Below are positions 15,281-17,427 of a stretch of 17,427 nt of DNA, piece after piece. Positions within the stretch are counted from its first letter, which is position 1; every line of letters begins with the position of its first letter. The translations under genes and the position numbers were made by a program. The stretch lies in NCBI GenBank assembly GCA_005893365.1, contig VBPB01000198.1, positions 1-17,427 of the forward strand. The letters run 5' to 3'. This stretch comes from Candidatus Eiseniibacteriota bacterium. Lineage in GTDB: Bacteria; Eisenbacteria; RBG-16-71-46. The notes beneath the pieces are model-generated. The model was given only the letters and a program-made list of their open reading frames with translations, was not told where the DNA came from and made no database searches.

Positions 15281-16370
15281 GGCGGGCGAGTTCGGGACGC
15301 TCGCGCGGCTGATCCGCGAGCGCATCGAGCATCCCGGGGTCATCGTCGGGCCCGGCGACGACGCCGCCGTGATGCGGCCCACGCCCGGCATGGACTTGGT
15401 CGCGACCACCGACGCCCTGGTCGAGGGCCGGCATTATCTGCCGGAATGGATCACGCCCGCCGAGCTGGGGGCCCGCCTGGCCGCAGCCAATCTGAGCGAC
15501 CTCGCCGCCATGGCGGCGCAGCCGCGCTGGGCGCTGCTCTCGATCGCAGCGCGCGCGGACCACGAGGTCGAGTCACTGGAAACGCTCGAGCGCGGCCTCG
15601 AGCGGGCCCTCGCGGACGCCGGCGCAGTGATCGTCGGCGGCAACCTGACGGCGGCCGAGGGCCCGGAGTGGCTGAGTCTCACGCTCCTCGGCGAGGTCGC
15701 GCGCGGTCGGGAGTGGACGCGCCACGGCGCGCGGCCGGGGGACCTGGTGGCGGTGACGGGCTCCCCGGGTCGCGCGGGCGCCGGGCTCATGCTCGCACGC
15801 CGGCTGGGCGCGCGGGCGCGCGCGGAAGCCTGGCGGCCGCTCATGGACGCGTGGTTGAGGCCGGCCGCGCGCGTCGCGCTCGCCCAGACGCTCGCCGTGA
15901 CCGGCGCGATCACGGCGGCGATCGATCTCTCGGACGGCCTGCTCGGCGATCTCGGCCACCTGTGCGAGGCGAGCGGGGTGGGCGCCGAGCTGGACGCGGG
16001 CGCAGCCGGCGACCCGCTGCTCGAGCGCGCGGCCGCGGAGCTAGGTGTGCCGGCGTTCGATCTCTGGGCCGGGCCGAGCGACGACTACGAAATGCTGCTG
16101 GCGGTGGACCCCGCGGGTCGGGCCGTGCTCGAGGCCGCGGCGGCGGTCGCGGGCGGCGCCGTCGGCTTCGTCGGGGGCTTCACCGGAACACCCGGCCTGA
16201 TCGCCCGGGTCGAGCCCGGCGGCGCGCGGCGACCGCTCGATCCCGCGGGGTTCGACCACTTCGGAGCACCCCCCGAAGTCGTGGGACGCCGCGCCGTGCG
16301 ACCGCCCCGCGCTCCCGGGCGGCGGGCGGGCGGGAGTGGCCGCAGGCGAATTTCCGACTCGGGGCACTAA
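15264..16370 (+). CDS. thiL: Thiamine-monophosphate kinase ThiL
   Basis: ThiL phosphorylates thiamine monophosphate with ATP to give the cofactor thiamine diphosphate in the cytoplasm. The GTG at 15264 gives the usual N-terminus (LGEAGEFGTLARL) and has a G-rich ribosome site (GGGGGA) before it; the frame also runs further upstream inside the MFS gene but is not thiL-like there. Family motifs are GPGDDAAV (29-36), TTDALVEGRHY (48-58), ANLSDLAAM (75-83), GGNLTA (125-130, where many members have GGDT), DLSDGLLGDL (221-230) and SDDYEMLL (272-279). The family normally ends soon after the FDHF seen at 330-333. Here 35 more residues, rich in Arg, Pro and Gly, continue to residue 368. A 7-bp inverted repeat (16258-16264 with 16273-16279) lies just after the FDHF codons. 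The stop overlaps the converging cupredoxin gene by 4 bases. Confidence 0.93.
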   Translation: MTRLGEAGEFGTLARLIRERIEHPGVIVGPGDDAAVMRPTPGMDLVATTDALVEGRHYLPEWITPAELGARLAAANLSDLAAMAAQPRWALLSIAARADHEVESLETLERGLERALADAGAVIVGGNLTAAEGPEWLSLTLLGEVARGREWTRHGARPGDLVAVTGSPGRAGAGLMLARRLGARARAEAWRPLMDAWLRPAARVALAQTLAVTGAITAAIDLSDGLLGDLGHLCEASGVGAELDAGAAGDPLLERAAAELGVPAFDLWAGPSDDYEMLLAVDPAGRAVLEAAAAVAGGAVGFVGGFTGTPGLIARVEPGGARRPLDPAGFDHFGAPPEVVGRRAVRPPRAPGRRAGGSGRRRISDSGH

Positions 16371-17281
16371 CGATAGAGCGTCTTGATTCGGCCCCAGGTG
16401 CTGGGCAGGGTCGGATTCACGCAGTCGTTCACCGCGGCGGGGGTCGGGAACTTGGTCTCGTTCCAGAAGCCCGCGCCGTGCTGGAAGCGGACTCCGCAGA
16501 AGACGATCGAGTGCCCGGCCGCCGCCTGGGGAGCGAACTCGCTCGCGGTCCAGAGGACCGGGCTCGTGGTCGCCGCCGCGACGCTCTCGAGCGGCTGATT
16601 GCCCGCGGCGCCCCACTCGACGTAATCGATCATCATCGTGGCGTCGCTGAGCGACGGACCGGGATCGCTGTTGCTCGCGATGGTCTCGGGCGCGTAGAGG
16701 GCGGCCGAGCCCGACGGGGCGAGGCCGGAGGGATTGGGGAAGGTCACACGCTCTCCGGGGTTCAGGACCTGGGAGGTGAGCGTGGTCGCGGAGCCGTTGA
16801 TGACGAGCCGAAATCCAGCCAGATCCCCCACGTCGTCGCCCAGGTTCGCGATCTCGACGAAGTTCAAGCTCACGCCGTCGAAGCGCACCTCGGTGATGCG
16901 GAAGTCCGCCTCCGCTGTGCCCACCATCGGGAATACGATCGAGCCCTGCATGCCGGGGCGGTGCAGCTGGCAGAAGTAGGAGACCGGGCTCGTCCCGCTC
17001 GTCTTCCAGCTGAAGAGGGTGCCGAGTGACCGCGTCCCGCCCGACAGGTTGCTGTCGAAGCGGCCGCTCTTCGTGCCCGTGCTGGGGTTGCCGGAGGTCA
17101 CGGTGTGCCCGCCCGCGAGCCAGTGCCAGATGACGTGATCGCCGGTGTTGAGGGTCGCGACCGTGCCGGAGGTGAAGAAGTTGCTCTGGACGTTGACGAA
17201 CACCTGCCCCGCCGCTGCGCCGCGCGCGACGGCGAGCGCCGCCGCGGTGATCAGGGCCGAAAGCTCGAGCCGTCGCATCAT
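16367..17281 (-). CDS. Secreted cupredoxin with lamin-tail-like domain
   Basis: This is a predicted exported blue-copper protein of 304 aa. The signal peptide is MMRRLELSALITAAALAVARGAAAG in two pieces: a basic start, then the hydrophobic core ALITAAALAVA (9-19), with cleavage near 24-25. Residues about 26-118 form a plastocyanin/azurin-like fold: GDHVIWHWLAGGHTVTSG with copper ligand His59, then YFCQLHRPGMQGSIVF with Cys104, His107 and Met111. Residues about 124-265 resemble a lamin-tail domain (ITEVRFDGVSLNFVEIANLG, then DLAGFRLVI and LNPGE). The C-terminus is short and Cys-containing and ends WGRIKTLYR. The domain set suggests an extracytoplasmic electron carrier or a copper-binding surface protein; the redox partner is unknown. 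The ATG lies 4 bases after the stop of a tandem copy, so the two are probably in one operon. The stop overlaps thiL. Confidence 0.85.
   Translation of the reverse strand: MMRRLELSALITAAALAVARGAAAGQVFVNVQSNFFTSGTVATLNTGDHVIWHWLAGGHTVTSGNPSTGTKSGRFDSNLSGGTRSLGTLFSWKTSGTSPVSYFCQLHRPGMQGSIVFPMVGTAEADFRITEVRFDGVSLNFVEIANLGDDVGDLAGFRLVINGSATTLTSQVLNPGERVTFPNPSGLAPSGSAALYAPETIASNSDPGPSLSDATMMIDYVEWGAAGNQPLESVAAATTSPVLWTASEFAPQAAAGHSIVFCGVRFQHGAGFWNETKFPTPAAVNDCVNPTLPSTWGRIKTLYR
16368..16508. repeat. Direct repeat, copy 1 (3' end of the cupredoxin gene)
   Basis: These 141 bases match 17287-17427 without gaps, about 80% identical by eye. They encode the last 46 residues of the cupredoxin/lamin-tail protein on the minus strand. 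The offset between copies is 919 bases, close to one gene length, as expected for tandem gene duplication. Confidence 0.85.
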
Positions 17282-17285
17282 CCGG

Positions 17286-17427
17286 CTAACGGTAGAGCGT
17301 CTTGATCCGGCCCCAGCTGACGGGCAAGGTCGGATTCACGCAGTCGTTCACGGCTGCCGGCGTGGGATTGAGCGTCTCGTTCCAGAAGCCCGCGCCGTGC
17401 TGGCCCTGGAATCCACAAAAGACGATC
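17286..17427 (-). CDS. C-terminal fragment of a second cupredoxin/lamin-tail paralogue (cut by the window edge)
   Basis: Only the last 46 codons and the TAG stop (17286-17288) are in the window. The peptide contains IVFCGFQGQHGAGFWNE, then TPAAVNDCVNPTLP, and ends WGRIKTLYR. It differs from the downstream paralogue at about 7 of 46 positions. The fragment covers the end of the lamin-tail-like domain and the terminal tail; whether the upstream part also carries a cupredoxin domain cannot be seen. It is the upstream member of a tandem pair, with 4 bases between its stop and the next ATG. Confidence 0.85.
   Translation of the reverse strand, partial: IVFCGFQGQHGAGFWNETLNPTPAAVNDCVNPTLPVSWGRIKTLYR
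17287..17427. repeat. Direct repeat, copy 2 (3' end of the paralogous gene)
   Basis: This is the partner of the repeat at 16368-16508 and reaches the window edge, so the repeat probably continues beyond it. The most divergent patches are near 17362-17373 and 17404-17420, corresponding to variable residues on both sides of the conserved GAGFWNE block. Confidence 0.85.

Overview
This is a GC-rich bacterial window (roughly 70% G+C by eye) with tightly packed genes on both strands and no RNA genes, CRISPR arrays or insertion sequences that I can see. Two secreted beta-propeller dehydrogenases end in a FlgD-type Ig-like domain, the terminal domain common on exported proteins of the FCB superphylum and especially of candidate phylum Eisenbacteria. 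With the G+C content, this makes an uncultured Eisenbacteria-like organism my best guess; it is inferred from domain style, not from a marker-gene phylogeny.

Layout. At the left edge (to 1319, +) is a Memo-family protein (AmmeMemoRadiSam system protein B) with its usual N-terminal domain. It converges, with 4 bases between stops, on a minus-strand run (2803 to 1324): an isoprenylcysteine-methyltransferase-like membrane protein, an unknown 150-aa protein and an unknown zinc-ribbon protein, joined by GTGA start/stop overlaps. A divergent gap separates these from a plus-strand DNA-maintenance unit: ligA (NAD+-dependent DNA ligase), polX (family X polymerase with PHP exonuclease and a basic tail), and a conserved four-helix membrane protein that overlaps polX by GTGA.

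Next, on the minus strand, is a 1-pyrroline-5-carboxylate dehydrogenase gene (9056 to 7529) that is broken in this sequence. About 70 bases are missing, including the ExGGK glutamate codon, and the frame is shifted. Two tandem minus-strand paralogues follow (10782 to 9244, and about 12541 to 10895) of the PQQ-type glucose/sorbosone dehydrogenase family. The first has a clear signal peptide; the second has none in any frame upstream.

A plus-strand group follows: a dicarboxylate/acidic amino acid:cation symporter, an MFS transporter and thiL (thiamine-monophosphate kinase), the last two overlapping by 17 bases. thiL overlaps by 4 bases the end of a converging minus-strand gene for a secreted cupredoxin with a lamin-tail-like domain. 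The right edge cuts through a tandem copy of that gene; both copies end in WGRIKTLYR.

How the genes relate. ligA and polX fit together as repair synthesis and sealing. The PQQ-type dehydrogenases and the blue-copper proteins are exported redox-type proteins that could share extracytoplasmic electron transfer, but they are not in one operon and the link is speculative. I find no complete new defence or biosynthetic system. The items most worth a second look are the broken aldehyde dehydrogenase, the signal-less dehydrogenase copy, the tandem cupredoxin family with its fixed C-terminus, and the PolX tail.
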